Assembly (NCBI GenBank): GCA_944384505.1
Contig: CALWTQ010000005.1
Span: forward strand, 24,157 to 88,156
Origin: an uncultured Mediterraneibacter sp.
GTDB taxonomy: Bacteria; Bacillota; Clostridia; Lachnospirales; Lachnospiraceae
DNA: 64,000 nucleotides
Reading direction: 5' to 3'
Under the pieces are notes generated by a model. The model was not told the DNA's origin. It saw nothing but the letters and a program-made list of their open reading frames with translations, and searched no databases. Made by a program: the position numbers and the translations under genes. Shown piece by piece: positions 26,259-34,563 of the stretch. Positions within the stretch are counted from its first letter, which is position 1. Each line of letters begins with the position of its first letter.

Positions 26259-27263
26259 TTGAGCGGAAAGGTACATTTAGTAGATACAACGATGCGTGAT
26301 GGAAGCCACGCGGTCAGTCACAGTTATACGGAGGAGCAGGTGCGTGAGCTGGCAAAAGCGCTGGATGAATCCGGCGTAGATCTGATCGAGATCAGCCATG
26401 GAGATGGGATTGGAGGTTCCTCCATCAATTATGGATTCTCAAAGACGAGAGATATGGAACTGATCAGAGAAGCTTCGAAAGTGATTAAACATGCAAAACT
26501 GGACGTCCTGCTTCTGCCGGGAATCGGAACTATCACGGATTTGAAGGAAGCCTATAACTGTGGCGCCCGCGCAGTCCGGATCGCAACCCATGTGACGGAG
26601 GCGGATATTGCTATTCAGCATATCAAAGCGGCAAAAGAAATGGGAATGTTCACAGTGGGATTCTTGATGATGTGCCATATGGCTTCTCCGGGGAAAATCC
26701 TGGAGCAGGCGAAGATCTTTGAAGAAAACGGCGTAGATTATATCAACCTTGCAGACTCGGCAGGGCATCTACTGCCTCATGAGGTTCAGGAGCGGATCAG
26801 CCTTCTTGTGAAGAACCTGAATGTGCCGGTCGGATTCCATGCCCACAATAATCTTGGACTGGCTGTCGGCAATTCCCTGGCGGCGATCGAGGCGGGCGCT
26901 TCCTATATCGATGGAACTCTGCGCGGACTTGGAGCGGGCGCGGGGAACTGTCAGATCGAGGTGCTTGCGGCGGTTCTGAAAAGAGCAGGGATTGAGAACG
27001 ATATTAATCTGGACTCCATTATTGACGCGGCGGAAAAGGCGGAGAAAGTGATGCAGAGACCCCAGGTGATTGATACGGATTCCCTGATGCTCGGCTACGC
27101 GGGGGTATATTCGAGCTTCCTGCTCCATGCTAAGCGGGCTGGAGAGAAATTTGGAATCCGCACGAAGGATATACTGGAGGAGCTTGGAAAACGCGGAATG
27201 GTAGGCGGCCAGGAGGATATGATTGTGGACGTGGCCTACCAGCTCGCTCAGGAGAAAAAATAA
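26259..27263 (+). CDS. mhpE: 4-hydroxy-2-oxovalerate aldolase
   Basis: A 334-residue class II aldolase (HMGL-like TIM barrel) splitting 4-hydroxy-2-oxovalerate into pyruvate and acetaldehyde. Motifs: VDTTMRDGSHAVSH at the start (Arg13 and Asp14), LLPGIGTITDL, DSAGHLLP, and metal histidines in VGFHAHNNLGLAVGNS. The start is a TTG at 26259, 7 nt after AAGGAGGG; the upstream frame begins inside mhpF. With mhpF it forms the standard aldolase-dehydrogenase pair. No ring-cleavage dioxygenase exists in the window, so the source of the oxo acid is open. The gene abuts the convergent AraC gene without spacing. Confidence 0.93.
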   Translation: MSGKVHLVDTTMRDGSHAVSHSYTEEQVRELAKALDESGVDLIEISHGDGIGGSSINYGFSKTRDMELIREASKVIKHAKLDVLLLPGIGTITDLKEAYNCGARAVRIATHVTEADIAIQHIKAAKEMGMFTVGFLMMCHMASPGKILEQAKIFEENGVDYINLADSAGHLLPHEVQERISLLVKNLNVPVGFHAHNNLGLAVGNSLAAIEAGASYIDGTLRGLGAGAGNCQIEVLAAVLKRAGIENDINLDSIIDAAEKAEKVMQRPQVIDTDSLMLGYAGVYSSFLLHAKRAGEKFGIRTKDILEELGKRGMVGGQEDMIVDVAYQLAQEKK

Positions 27264-28100
27264 TCAGAAAGCCGGTTTCTGATTTGCTTTTTTATACTGC
27301 ACAGGGGTCATCCCGGTCATCTTTTTGAAGATCTTATTGAAATGAGGAACATAATTGAAGCCGCATGCTGACGCAATATCTACAACAAGCTCGTCGGTGT
27401 CGGACAGCAAATACTTTGCAGCCTCGATCCGGACATGATTGATGTAGGAGACAAGGGATATCCCTGTGCTTTCTTTGAAAACCCGGCTTAAATAGCTGGG
27501 ATTCGTATGAACGAGATCCGCGAGGGAAGGCAGAGAAATGGGGGCAGAATAATTCTGCCGTATATACTGGCAGATCTGTTCGGACATAACGGTGTGCGGA
27601 GAGTGTTCCCTGCTTTTTCTGCGCCTGATATTTGAAGTGTCATATAAGCGGGCAAGATAGAAGATCAATACCCCGGCAGCCTCATGCGTGAGATACCCGG
27701 CGTAAGGGAGATTGTCATCGGCGAGAAGCCGGCAGGTGTTATATAAGTTTGAGACAATGTCGAAGCTTTTGGAACTTAGAGGGAGAACCACCGCGGAAGA
27801 GGAGAGGAAAGAACTGACCAGATCCAGACAGCCGGATGGAAGACGGTGGGGAAGAATCTGATCCTTATAAAAGGTCAGATAATATACTGTACATGCTTTG
27901 AAATGTGACGGGCTCAGGAAGATGCTGTCCTCGCCGTGCAGAATAATACAGTCAGAAGCGTCGGCATCGTATATTGTGTCGTTATGACGCACATATCCGG
28001 CGCCTTCTGTGAACAGGAGGAAGATATAACAGTCTCTGTCGGCCATGATTTTGGTACCCCGGGTAAGCCGGAGCGTCTGTATGCTGCTCTTTTTATTCAT
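27264..28100 (-). CDS. AraC-family transcriptional regulator
   Basis: A 278-residue regulator: N-terminal cupin sensor (YIFLLFTEGAGYVRHND; DASDCIILHGEDSIFLSP) and C-terminal double helix-turn-helix (LADLVHTNPSYLSRVFKEST; VVDIASACGFNYVPHFNKIF; KKMTGMTPVQYKK). It is divergent from the sugar-binding protein gene at 28266, with 165 AT-rich bp between, and probably activates that locus when its sugar is present. Start at the ATG ending at 28100 after GGTGAT; an ATG 4 codons upstream has a weaker site. Its stop directly touches the mhpE stop. Confidence 0.88.
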   Translation of the reverse strand: MNKKSSIQTLRLTRGTKIMADRDCYIFLLFTEGAGYVRHNDTIYDADASDCIILHGEDSIFLSPSHFKACTVYYLTFYKDQILPHRLPSGCLDLVSSFLSSSAVVLPLSSKSFDIVSNLYNTCRLLADDNLPYAGYLTHEAAGVLIFYLARLYDTSNIRRRKSREHSPHTVMSEQICQYIRQNYSAPISLPSLADLVHTNPSYLSRVFKESTGISLVSYINHVRIEAAKYLLSDTDELVVDIASACGFNYVPHFNKIFKKMTGMTPVQYKKANQKPAF

Positions 28101-28227
28101 AATTATCACCATTCTCTATATTTTTTCTTATTATCTCACAAAAAATATACAGATTCAATATATATGTGTAAAAAAATAATAAGAATAAGATAAAAAAATA
28201 TAATAATAGATGATGACGATATGATAT

Positions 28228-28233
28228 TATAAT
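28228..28233 (+). promoter_or_regulatory. -10 box of the 28-39 kb operon
   Basis: A perfect TATAAT stands 32 nt before the binding-protein ATG, with no good -35 match at the expected distance. This suits activation by the divergently encoded AraC protein. Confidence 0.4.
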
Positions 28234-28265
28234 TAAAACAAATCATTCAAAAAGGAGGAGACAAA

Positions 28266-29591
28266 ATGAAAAAGAGAATCGTAGCGGTTTTAATGACTGC
28301 TGCACTGACTGTATCGCTGGCAGCCGGGTGTGGACAGAAGCAGGACTGGGAGGACGGCGATGGAAAAATCGACGGCGTGCTTACCTTCTGGGCGCAGGAT
28401 ACCCTCCCGTATAAGACCTATTTTGACCCTGCTATTGAAGCGTTCGAGGAGGCGTATCCGGATGTAGACGTTCAGGTTGAGTACTTCACGGAGTTCCAGG
28501 ATAAGGCAAACCAGGCGTTTGCGGCAGGTGAGGAGCCGGACGTGATGCAGACGGGAAACAGTATCGCGGACTGGGCGAAGGGTGGAAAGCTCCTGGAGAT
28601 CCCGGACAGTGTGATCAGCAAAGAAGAGATGGAGAGCATCTATTATGAGAGCGCGCTGAAGAATAAGATTTATGACGGCAAGTATTACTGCATACCGTCA
28701 GAGATCAATGTAGAATCTCCTTCCCTGTACGTGAATATGGATATCCTCGAGCAGGAGGGCTTTGAACTTCCGGAAGGCTGGATTGAGAATAACGGACCAG
28801 CGTCATTCGAAGAACTGATTGATTTCGCAAAACAACTGACGATCAAAGACGCGGACGGCAATGTGACACGTTCCGGGCTCGCATATACATATGCGCAGTG
28901 GGAGGCGAATTTCCTGTCTCTGATCCTTCAGTACGGCGGCGACTATAAGGATGAAGCGAATAATCAGGTTCATTTTGTTACCCCAGAGGCAAAAGAGGCT
29001 GCTGAGCTGCTCCTGGAGTACTGCCAGGGGCCGGATGCTGTCAGCGACCCGGGGGACAGCCGTTACGATCTGTTCATCCAGGGCACAGCTGCAATGTGCG
29101 TGGGCGCTCCGTGGTATGCAGGATCTTTTGACATTGATATCCCGGATGTGAACTATCAGGTGTTCAACATGCCGGCGTGGGTAGACGGGGCAGATCCGAT
29201 CTGCATCGGTACCGGCGGCTGGGGCTACGTTGTATCCTCGCAGTGCAAGAACCAGGAGGCTGCATGGGAGTTTGTCAAGTTCATGACAAGTGCAGAGCAG
29301 ACCGGCGAATGGGCGTATACAACAGGCGCTCTTCCGGCAAGGACTGATTCCCTGACAGATCTTTCATATGATCCGGAGGTGGGCTCTGTAGACAAAGCGA
29401 TCGTGATCACACAGGATATCCTTCCGTATGCTGCTGAGGAGGGGGCTTACATGGGTACTCCGTCGACACTGAACTATACGATTGTCAGAGAGAAATTAAG
29501 ACAGCTCCTGGTGGACGGGGATATTGACGCTGCTCTTCAGGGAATGGAAGATGAAGGAAATCAGATGATAGAGGAATATTTGAACAGATAA
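28266..29591 (+). CDS. Carbohydrate ABC transporter substrate-binding lipoprotein (2)
   Basis: A 441-residue lipoprotein: basic start MKKR, hydrophobic stretch and lipobox LAAGC (Cys22). The mature part shows solute-binding family 1 features: VLTFWAQDTLPYKTYFDP, FEEAYPDVDVQVEYFTEFQD, PDVMQTGNSIADW, GTAAMCVGAPWYAG and AWEFVKFMTSAEQT. It should bind a sugar or sugar acid outside the membrane. Its likely permeases are 12 kb away at 40738-42515. GGAGGAG precedes the start. A hairpin at 29601-29625 separates it from the MATE gene and may protect its mRNA. Confidence 0.9.
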   Translation: MKKRIVAVLMTAALTVSLAAGCGQKQDWEDGDGKIDGVLTFWAQDTLPYKTYFDPAIEAFEEAYPDVDVQVEYFTEFQDKANQAFAAGEEPDVMQTGNSIADWAKGGKLLEIPDSVISKEEMESIYYESALKNKIYDGKYYCIPSEINVESPSLYVNMDILEQEGFELPEGWIENNGPASFEELIDFAKQLTIKDADGNVTRSGLAYTYAQWEANFLSLILQYGGDYKDEANNQVHFVTPEAKEAAELLLEYCQGPDAVSDPGDSRYDLFIQGTAAMCVGAPWYAGSFDIDIPDVNYQVFNMPAWVDGADPICIGTGGWGYVVSSQCKNQEAAWEFVKFMTSAEQTGEWAYTTGALPARTDSLTDLSYDPEVGSVDKAIVITQDILPYAAEEGAYMGTPSTLNYTIVREKLRQLLVDGDIDAALQGMEDEGNQMIEEYLNR

Positions 29592-29600
29592 AAAGAAACA

Positions 29601-29625
29601 CAGGCTGCCGGTATCTGGCAGCCTG
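29601..29625 (+). other. Intercistronic hairpin after binding-protein gene
   Basis: A perfect 9-bp stem (29601-29609 with 29617-29625) and a 7-nt loop, without a T-run. Such hairpins after binding-protein genes commonly stabilise the upstream mRNA or weakly attenuate. Confidence 0.6.
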
Positions 29626-29646
29626 AATAAAAGAAAATGGTGATTT

Positions 29647-31014
29647 ATGGAATTAAATGAAACTCTTTTGCATGGTGACGTGAAGAAACTCTTTTACCGC
29701 TATCTGGCGCCAAGTATGTCGGCGACGATCATGGTTTCGGCCAATTATTTTATCGATACCCTGTGTATCGGCCGGGAACTTGGCCAGGAAGGCATTGCGG
29801 CGCTGAATCTCGCTTACCCGGTGCCGACAGTGTTCTACGCGCTTGGATATCTGATGGGGGCAGGAGGAGGAGCCAGGTATGCGGCCTATATGGCTCAGGG
29901 CAGAAAGGAACAGGCAAAAGGTGTATATACGGGCGCTCTGGCAACGATTCTGGTATTATCGGCAGTTATTACAGCGCTCACGGTGATTTTTATTGATCCA
30001 TTAGTGACCCTCCTGGGCGGAACGGGAGACCTCAGGCAGGGGACGAAAGACTATGTACTGGGTGTTGTTATTTTTACAGTTGCCTATATCGGAGAATGCT
30101 TTTATACCATGATCCTGAGAAACGACAACGCGCCGAGACTGTCCATGCTGTGCACGTTGTTCGGGTGTGTGGCCAATATCATTATGGATATCCTGTTTAT
30201 CTGGGTGTTCAAGTGGGGCATGTTCGGAGCGGCGCTGGCCACCTCATTGGGAGTAGTACTCAATATGTCTGTCGGGGTGTGCGGTTCTCTCAGGAAGAGT
30301 TCAGGGCTTAAGATTAAGATTTCAGCGGTAAAGCTGAGAGAAATTTTTTATACGGCAAGAGTGGGAATGTCTACTTTCCTGACAGAAGTGGACAGTGCGA
30401 TTGTCACATTTGTTTATAATATGGTACTTATCAGGATCTCGGCGGGAAGCTCCACAACATTCATCGCGATCTATGGGATTGTTGTAAATGTAAACACGAT
30501 TGTTCTTGCGGCATTAAATGGAATTTCAAACGCCATGCAGCCGCTGATCAGCGCGAATTATGGAGCCGGCCTGCACGACAGGATCAAAAAGATTTACAGG
30601 ACGGCAGTAAGGTTCGGACTGGCATTTTCTATCATCGTAGTAGCGCTGATTGAATGGCAGGCTGAGTTTGTCGTCAGTATTTTCCTTGAGCCGGGAGACG
30701 GATTCCTCACCCAGGCGGCGCTGGCGGTAAGGCTTGTGGCCCTGTCCTATATTCTGGCATCTGTGAATATGCTGACAGTAACGTTTTTCCAGGCAAGACA
30801 GGCATATGTGGCGGCCAGCTGCGGATCAATCCTGCGGACTCTGGCGTGCCCGGTTGCGTTTGTCATCACTGGCGCGGCTCTGTTCGGAGTGCACGGCGTC
30901 TGGGCAGCATCTCTGGCTATTGAGACGGTTACGATACTGGTACTGGCGGTAATGTATAAAAAATTTGCTTTCAGGGATAACAGGATAGCAGGAGAGGAGC
31001 GGATTTATGGATAA
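29647..31014 (+). CDS. MATE-family transporter (2 of 3)
   Basis: A 455-residue membrane protein, about 12 helices in two halves. Marked segments: LAPSMSATIMVSANYFIDTL, ALGYLMGAGGGARYAAYMAQ (gate region) and the second-half LNGISNAMQPLISANYG. It differs clearly from the MATE proteins at 7447 and 42606, so this is not a recent duplication. Its end overlaps the deacetylase-like gene by 8 nt, showing coupling. Substrate unknown; being inside a sugar locus, it might export a toxic intermediate. Confidence 0.88.
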   Translation: MELNETLLHGDVKKLFYRYLAPSMSATIMVSANYFIDTLCIGRELGQEGIAALNLAYPVPTVFYALGYLMGAGGGARYAAYMAQGRKEQAKGVYTGALATILVLSAVITALTVIFIDPLVTLLGGTGDLRQGTKDYVLGVVIFTVAYIGECFYTMILRNDNAPRLSMLCTLFGCVANIIMDILFIWVFKWGMFGAALATSLGVVLNMSVGVCGSLRKSSGLKIKISAVKLREIFYTARVGMSTFLTEVDSAIVTFVYNMVLIRISAGSSTTFIAIYGIVVNVNTIVLAALNGISNAMQPLISANYGAGLHDRIKKIYRTAVRFGLAFSIIVVALIEWQAEFVVSIFLEPGDGFLTQAALAVRLVALSYILASVNMLTVTFFQARQAYVAASCGSILRTLACPVAFVITGAALFGVHGVWAASLAIETVTILVLAVMYKKFAFRDNRIAGEERIYG

Positions 31015-31732
31015 AAAAAACTTGCTGGAACAGTTTGTTCAGTCGGTGGCAAAGGATAAGAGGACACTGGAAATGTTCCGCTATCTCGTGAATAATGCCT
31101 ATATCAGAGTCGTCAATTATCACAATACGAATGACAGGGATATCCAGCGGATATCGAGGGAAATCAGTTATTTCAGCGAACATTTTGTCCCTGTCAGGGT
31201 TCGGGATCTGGATACGTTCTTTGAGACGGGAAAATGGCCTTATGAGAAGCCGGGGCTGATCCCGGCAGTCTTTGAGGGGTATCGGAGCCATTTCGATATT
31301 ATGAGGGAGATCCTGGACAGATATCATTTTACCGGATGGTTCTATATCCCGGCATTCTTCTCCGAAGTCCCGGCAGAAGAGCAGTATGACTTCTGTATGA
31401 ATCACCGTCTCAGGACGCGGGGCGAGTACATGTACCCGGACGGCAGGATCGCGATGAACGGAGAAGAGATCGCCAGACTTTCAGAAAACCATGAGATCTG
31501 CTGTCACACGGGAACCCACTATGAGATCACGGAAGAGACGACAGATGAAGATATGTACCGGGAGATTGTAGCCTCGAAGAAGAAACTGGAGGAATATACG
31601 GGCAGGCCTGTAGACGTCTTCTGCTGGCTGGCAGGAGAAGAATATCAGTACAACAAGAAGGCCCAGAAATATCTCCGGATGGCTGGATATAAATATGTGG
31701 TAAGTAACCTGAAAATCGAAAAAATAGTATAG
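31007..31732 (+). CDS. Polysaccharide-deacetylase-like protein (paralogue 2)
   Basis: A 241-residue NodB-fold-like cytosolic protein. Strand 1 RVVNYHNT (35-41), altered motif 1 VFEGYRS (88-94) in place of TFDD, and intact motif 2 HTGTH (167-171). Both acidic positions of motif 1 differ from active carbohydrate esterase 4 enzymes (Asp to Glu90, Asp to Gly91). It is highly similar along its length to the protein at 32140-32862 (RDLDTFFETGKWPYEKPGLI shared almost exactly), so the two are tandem paralogues with one small gene in between. It may be a sugar amidase/deacetylase of a variant type or a non-catalytic partner. AGGAGAGGAG precedes the ATG. Confidence 0.65.
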   Translation: MDKKNLLEQFVQSVAKDKRTLEMFRYLVNNAYIRVVNYHNTNDRDIQRISREISYFSEHFVPVRVRDLDTFFETGKWPYEKPGLIPAVFEGYRSHFDIMREILDRYHFTGWFYIPAFFSEVPAEEQYDFCMNHRLRTRGEYMYPDGRIAMNGEEIARLSENHEICCHTGTHYEITEETTDEDMYREIVASKKKLEEYTGRPVDVFCWLAGEEYQYNKKAQKYLRMAGYKYVVSNLKIEKIV

Positions 31733-31745
31733 GAGAGAAAACAGT

Positions 31746-32120
31746 ATGAAAACAATGCAGGATGTGCTTCAGACATTAGTGGATCAGGATCTGGATCAGT
31801 ACAGGGAAGTGATCGATTACTGTGGTACCAGAGTAACGGCAGACGAAGGGATCCCGGCGATCATCGGCCTGGATGACCTGACAGGCTCCTGGGACAAAAC
31901 CTATGAGGGGGCAAAGGACGATGAGGAACTCCACATGATGATGGCGGCAGGCGCACTGATCTTTGCGAGCCTATATGAACAGAAAACGAAGGAAGAACTT
32001 GGCCATTATCCGGCTATCGCTCCGGCTATGAGCGCTGTGGCAGAACGGTTCTTTACGGTAGATGAGAACGGTGATGAAGTGCAGTACAGAGAAGTGGTGA
32101 AAGATTTTCTGAAGAAATAA
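31746..32120 (+). CDS. Unrecognised small acidic protein between two paralogues
   Basis: A 124-residue soluble protein that I do not recognise. It is rich in Asp and Glu, contains repeated Met (LHMMMAAGALIFASLYEQKT) in a probable amphipathic helix, and the distinct stretch GTRVTADEGIPAIIGLDDLT. No Cys pair, signal peptide or membrane segment. Good ribosome site (AGGAGAGAAA) and 13-19 nt gaps to both neighbours, so it is translated as part of the operon. Its position between two closely similar deacetylase-like genes suggests a partner of one or both; this is inference only. Confidence 0.6.
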   Translation: MKTMQDVLQTLVDQDLDQYREVIDYCGTRVTADEGIPAIIGLDDLTGSWDKTYEGAKDDEELHMMMAAGALIFASLYEQKTKEELGHYPAIAPAMSAVAERFFTVDENGDEVQYREVVKDFLKK

Positions 32121-32139
32121 GAGTCAGGAGGAACAGGCA

Positions 32140-32862
32140 ATGAATCGTTTTGACATGGAAAGCTTTGTGAAGCTGGTCGCAAGGGATAAGCGCACATTTG
32201 AGATGCTCCGGTATCTGATCAATAATTCCTATATCAGGGTTGTGAACTATCATAATACGAATACGTCTAATGCAGAGAGATATGACGCAGAGATAAAGTA
32301 TTATAAAGAACATTTCGCGCCGGTGCGGATGAAAGACCTGGATACCTTTTTCGAGACAGGGAAGTGGCCTTATGAGAAACCGGGGTTGATTCCTGCCATA
32401 TTCGAAGGATTCCGCAATCACTATGACGTGATGCTCCCGATTCTCGACAAATATGAGTTTACAGGCTGGTTTTATCTGCCAAGCTTTTTTATGGATGTAC
32501 CTCTGGAAGAGCAGCTTGCGTTCAGCGAGAAACATGAGCTTGACATCACGGACAGAAATATGTATCCGGACGGCAGGATTGCCATGAACTGGGATGAAGT
32601 GAGGGATATCGCTTCCAGGCATGAGATCTGCTGCCACAGTGGAACTCATTATGAGATCACAAAGGAGACTCCGGATGAGGATATGTACAGGGAGATCGTA
32701 GAGGCCAAGAGGCATCTGGAAGAAAAGATCGGACGAGAGGTACAGGTGTTCTGCTGGCTGTACGGAGAGGAGTACAATTACAATACAAGAGCGCATAAGT
32801 ATCTGAAGGAAGCGGGATATAAATATGTCCTCAGTAACCTGAAGCTTGAGAAGATCAAATAA
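32140..32862 (+). CDS. Polysaccharide-deacetylase-like protein (paralogue 3)
   Basis: A 240-residue twin of the protein at 31007-31732. Strand 1 RVVNYHNT (34-40), altered motif 1 IFEGFRN (87-93), motif 2 HSGTH (166-170), and the shared MYPDGRIAMNWDE block. The two paralogues keep the same replacements at motif 1, so the change predates their duplication and is probably functional rather than decay. Their C-termini also match (VFCWLYGEEYNYNTRAHKYL). SAGGAGG-type site upstream. Followed after 13 nt by the dehydratase gene, hence cotranscribed with sugar-acid enzymes. Confidence 0.65.
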   Translation: MNRFDMESFVKLVARDKRTFEMLRYLINNSYIRVVNYHNTNTSNAERYDAEIKYYKEHFAPVRMKDLDTFFETGKWPYEKPGLIPAIFEGFRNHYDVMLPILDKYEFTGWFYLPSFFMDVPLEEQLAFSEKHELDITDRNMYPDGRIAMNWDEVRDIASRHEICCHSGTHYEITKETPDEDMYREIVEAKRHLEEKIGREVQVFCWLYGEEYNYNTRAHKYLKEAGYKYVLSNLKLEKIK

Positions 32863-32875
32863 CGGGGGTGACGAA

Positions 32876-34552
32876 ATGCGGAGAAGCCAGAAAATCCTCA
32901 GAAGGCCGGATTTCAGCTTCAACCGGGCGGTCTACAAATCTATGGGATTTTCAGACAAAGATCTGGACAAGCCGATCATCGGCGTGGCCAATACCTGGAG
33001 TGAACTGGTTCCGGGAAGCTATAACTTAAGAAGCGTTGCGGAGAGCGTGAAACGGGGGATCTATGCGGCGGGCGGCACGCCTGTGGAATTTGGCGTGATC
33101 GGAGCCTGCGACGGCACGGCACAGGGAAATGAAGGGATGCGCTTCATTCTTCCGTCCCGTGATCTGATCGCTAATGACGTGGAAGTTATGGTTCAGGCCC
33201 ACCAGCTGGACGGGATCGTGCTGCTGGGTTCCTGCGACAAGATTGTCCCCGGTCTTCTGATGGCGGCGGCAAGACTGAAGCTGCCGGCGATTTTGCTGCC
33301 AGGAGGGCCGATGCAGGGCGGGCCGGTTTTTGATAACAGGGCGTCAGATCTGACATCCCTCTCAGAGGGATGCGGGATGGTGAAGGCAGGAAAACTTGCG
33401 GAAGAGGCTCTCTATGAGATGGAAGACACATGTGGGCCAGGATGCGGTTCCTGTTCATTCTACGGTACAGCTAATACCATGTGCTGTCTGTCGGAAGCGC
33501 TCGGAATGACGCTCCCGACAGGAGCGTTGATTCCGGCAGTGTATGCGGAGCGCACAAGGATCGCGTTTGCGACCGGTGAAAAGATCGTTGAATTAGTAGA
33601 ACAGAATATAACAGCAGATAAAATCATAAACGAAAAATCAATGGACAATGCCATCCGGGTGCTCAACGCCACCGGGGGATCTACCAACGGCGTGCTCCAT
33701 CTCCTCGCGGTTGCCCGGGAGGCAGGACTGTCAAGTCCGGCCATTATGGAGAAATTTGAAAAGATCGGAATGGACACTCCGCTGATCGCCAAGGTAAATC
33801 CGGCATCGAAGTATAATATGGAAGATTTCTATTTCTCAGGAGGCATCCCCCAGGTAATGAAGGAGATCGCACCGCTGCTGAACCTGGATGCGATGACGGT
33901 CACAGGGAAGACAGTGGGGGAGAATCTGGATTCCTGGTCCTGCAGGAACGTAAACAGGGATGTGATTAAGACGATGGAAGAGCCATTTAGCAGGTTCGGG
34001 GGGATCGCGGTACTGAAAGGAAATTTATCCCCGGAAGGCTGCATTACCAAGCCGTCTGCAATCCGTCCGGAGATGCATTTCTTCAAAGGGAAGGCGAGAG
34101 TTTTCAACGGGGAAGAGGAAGCTGAGAAAGCGATCCTGGAAGGCGGGATTAAAAGAGGCGATGTAGTGGTCATCCGCTATGAAGGTCCGAAAGGCGGTCC
34201 GGGGATGAGGGAGATGTACAAGGCGATGAAGTATCTCTATGGGATCGGCCTGGCAGAGAGCACGGCGCTGATCACGGACGGAAGATTCTCGGGAACCAAT
34301 AACGGATGCTTTGTGGGCCATATTTCCCCGGAGGCTGCGGAAGGAGGGCCCATTGCTCTGATTGAAGACGGGGATGAGATCACGATTGATATCCCGAACC
34401 ACGAGATTACGCTTCACGTAGAAGAGGGGATACTTGCAAAAAGACGAGAAAAATTTCAGGCTCCGAAGCCGAAATATACGAAAGGCTACCTTGCGCTGTA
34501 CTCGAAAATGGCAGCGTCCGCCAGCCGTGGAGCTGTACTGGAAATGGAATGA
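32876..34552 (+). CDS. IlvD/Edd-family dehydratase (likely sugar-acid dehydratase)
   Basis: A 558-residue iron-sulfur dehydratase. Members act on dihydroxy acids (branched-chain synthesis) or on aldonic acids (giving 2-keto-3-deoxy acids). Cysteines expected to hold the cluster appear at Cys120 (GSCDKIVPG) and in the TCGPGCGSCSFYGTANTM stretch at 186-202. At the usual first cluster position (NTWSELVPGSYNL) there is Gly, as in E. coli IlvD, not Cys as in arabonate-type enzymes. The setting with GH4, hydroxyacid dehydrogenase and SDR argues for a sugar acid substrate. Start at the ATG 32876, 4 nt after GGGGGTGA; stop overlaps or nears the next gene. Confidence 0.85.
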   Translation: MRRSQKILRRPDFSFNRAVYKSMGFSDKDLDKPIIGVANTWSELVPGSYNLRSVAESVKRGIYAAGGTPVEFGVIGACDGTAQGNEGMRFILPSRDLIANDVEVMVQAHQLDGIVLLGSCDKIVPGLLMAAARLKLPAILLPGGPMQGGPVFDNRASDLTSLSEGCGMVKAGKLAEEALYEMEDTCGPGCGSCSFYGTANTMCCLSEALGMTLPTGALIPAVYAERTRIAFATGEKIVELVEQNITADKIINEKSMDNAIRVLNATGGSTNGVLHLLAVAREAGLSSPAIMEKFEKIGMDTPLIAKVNPASKYNMEDFYFSGGIPQVMKEIAPLLNLDAMTVTGKTVGENLDSWSCRNVNRDVIKTMEEPFSRFGGIAVLKGNLSPEGCITKPSAIRPEMHFFKGKARVFNGEEEAEKAILEGGIKRGDVVVIRYEGPKGGPGMREMYKAMKYLYGIGLAESTALITDGRFSGTNNGCFVGHISPEAAEGGPIALIEDGDEITIDIPNHEITLHVEEGILAKRREKFQAPKPKYTKGYLALYSKMAASASRGAVLEME

Positions 34553-34563
34553 TGGAGGATCAT

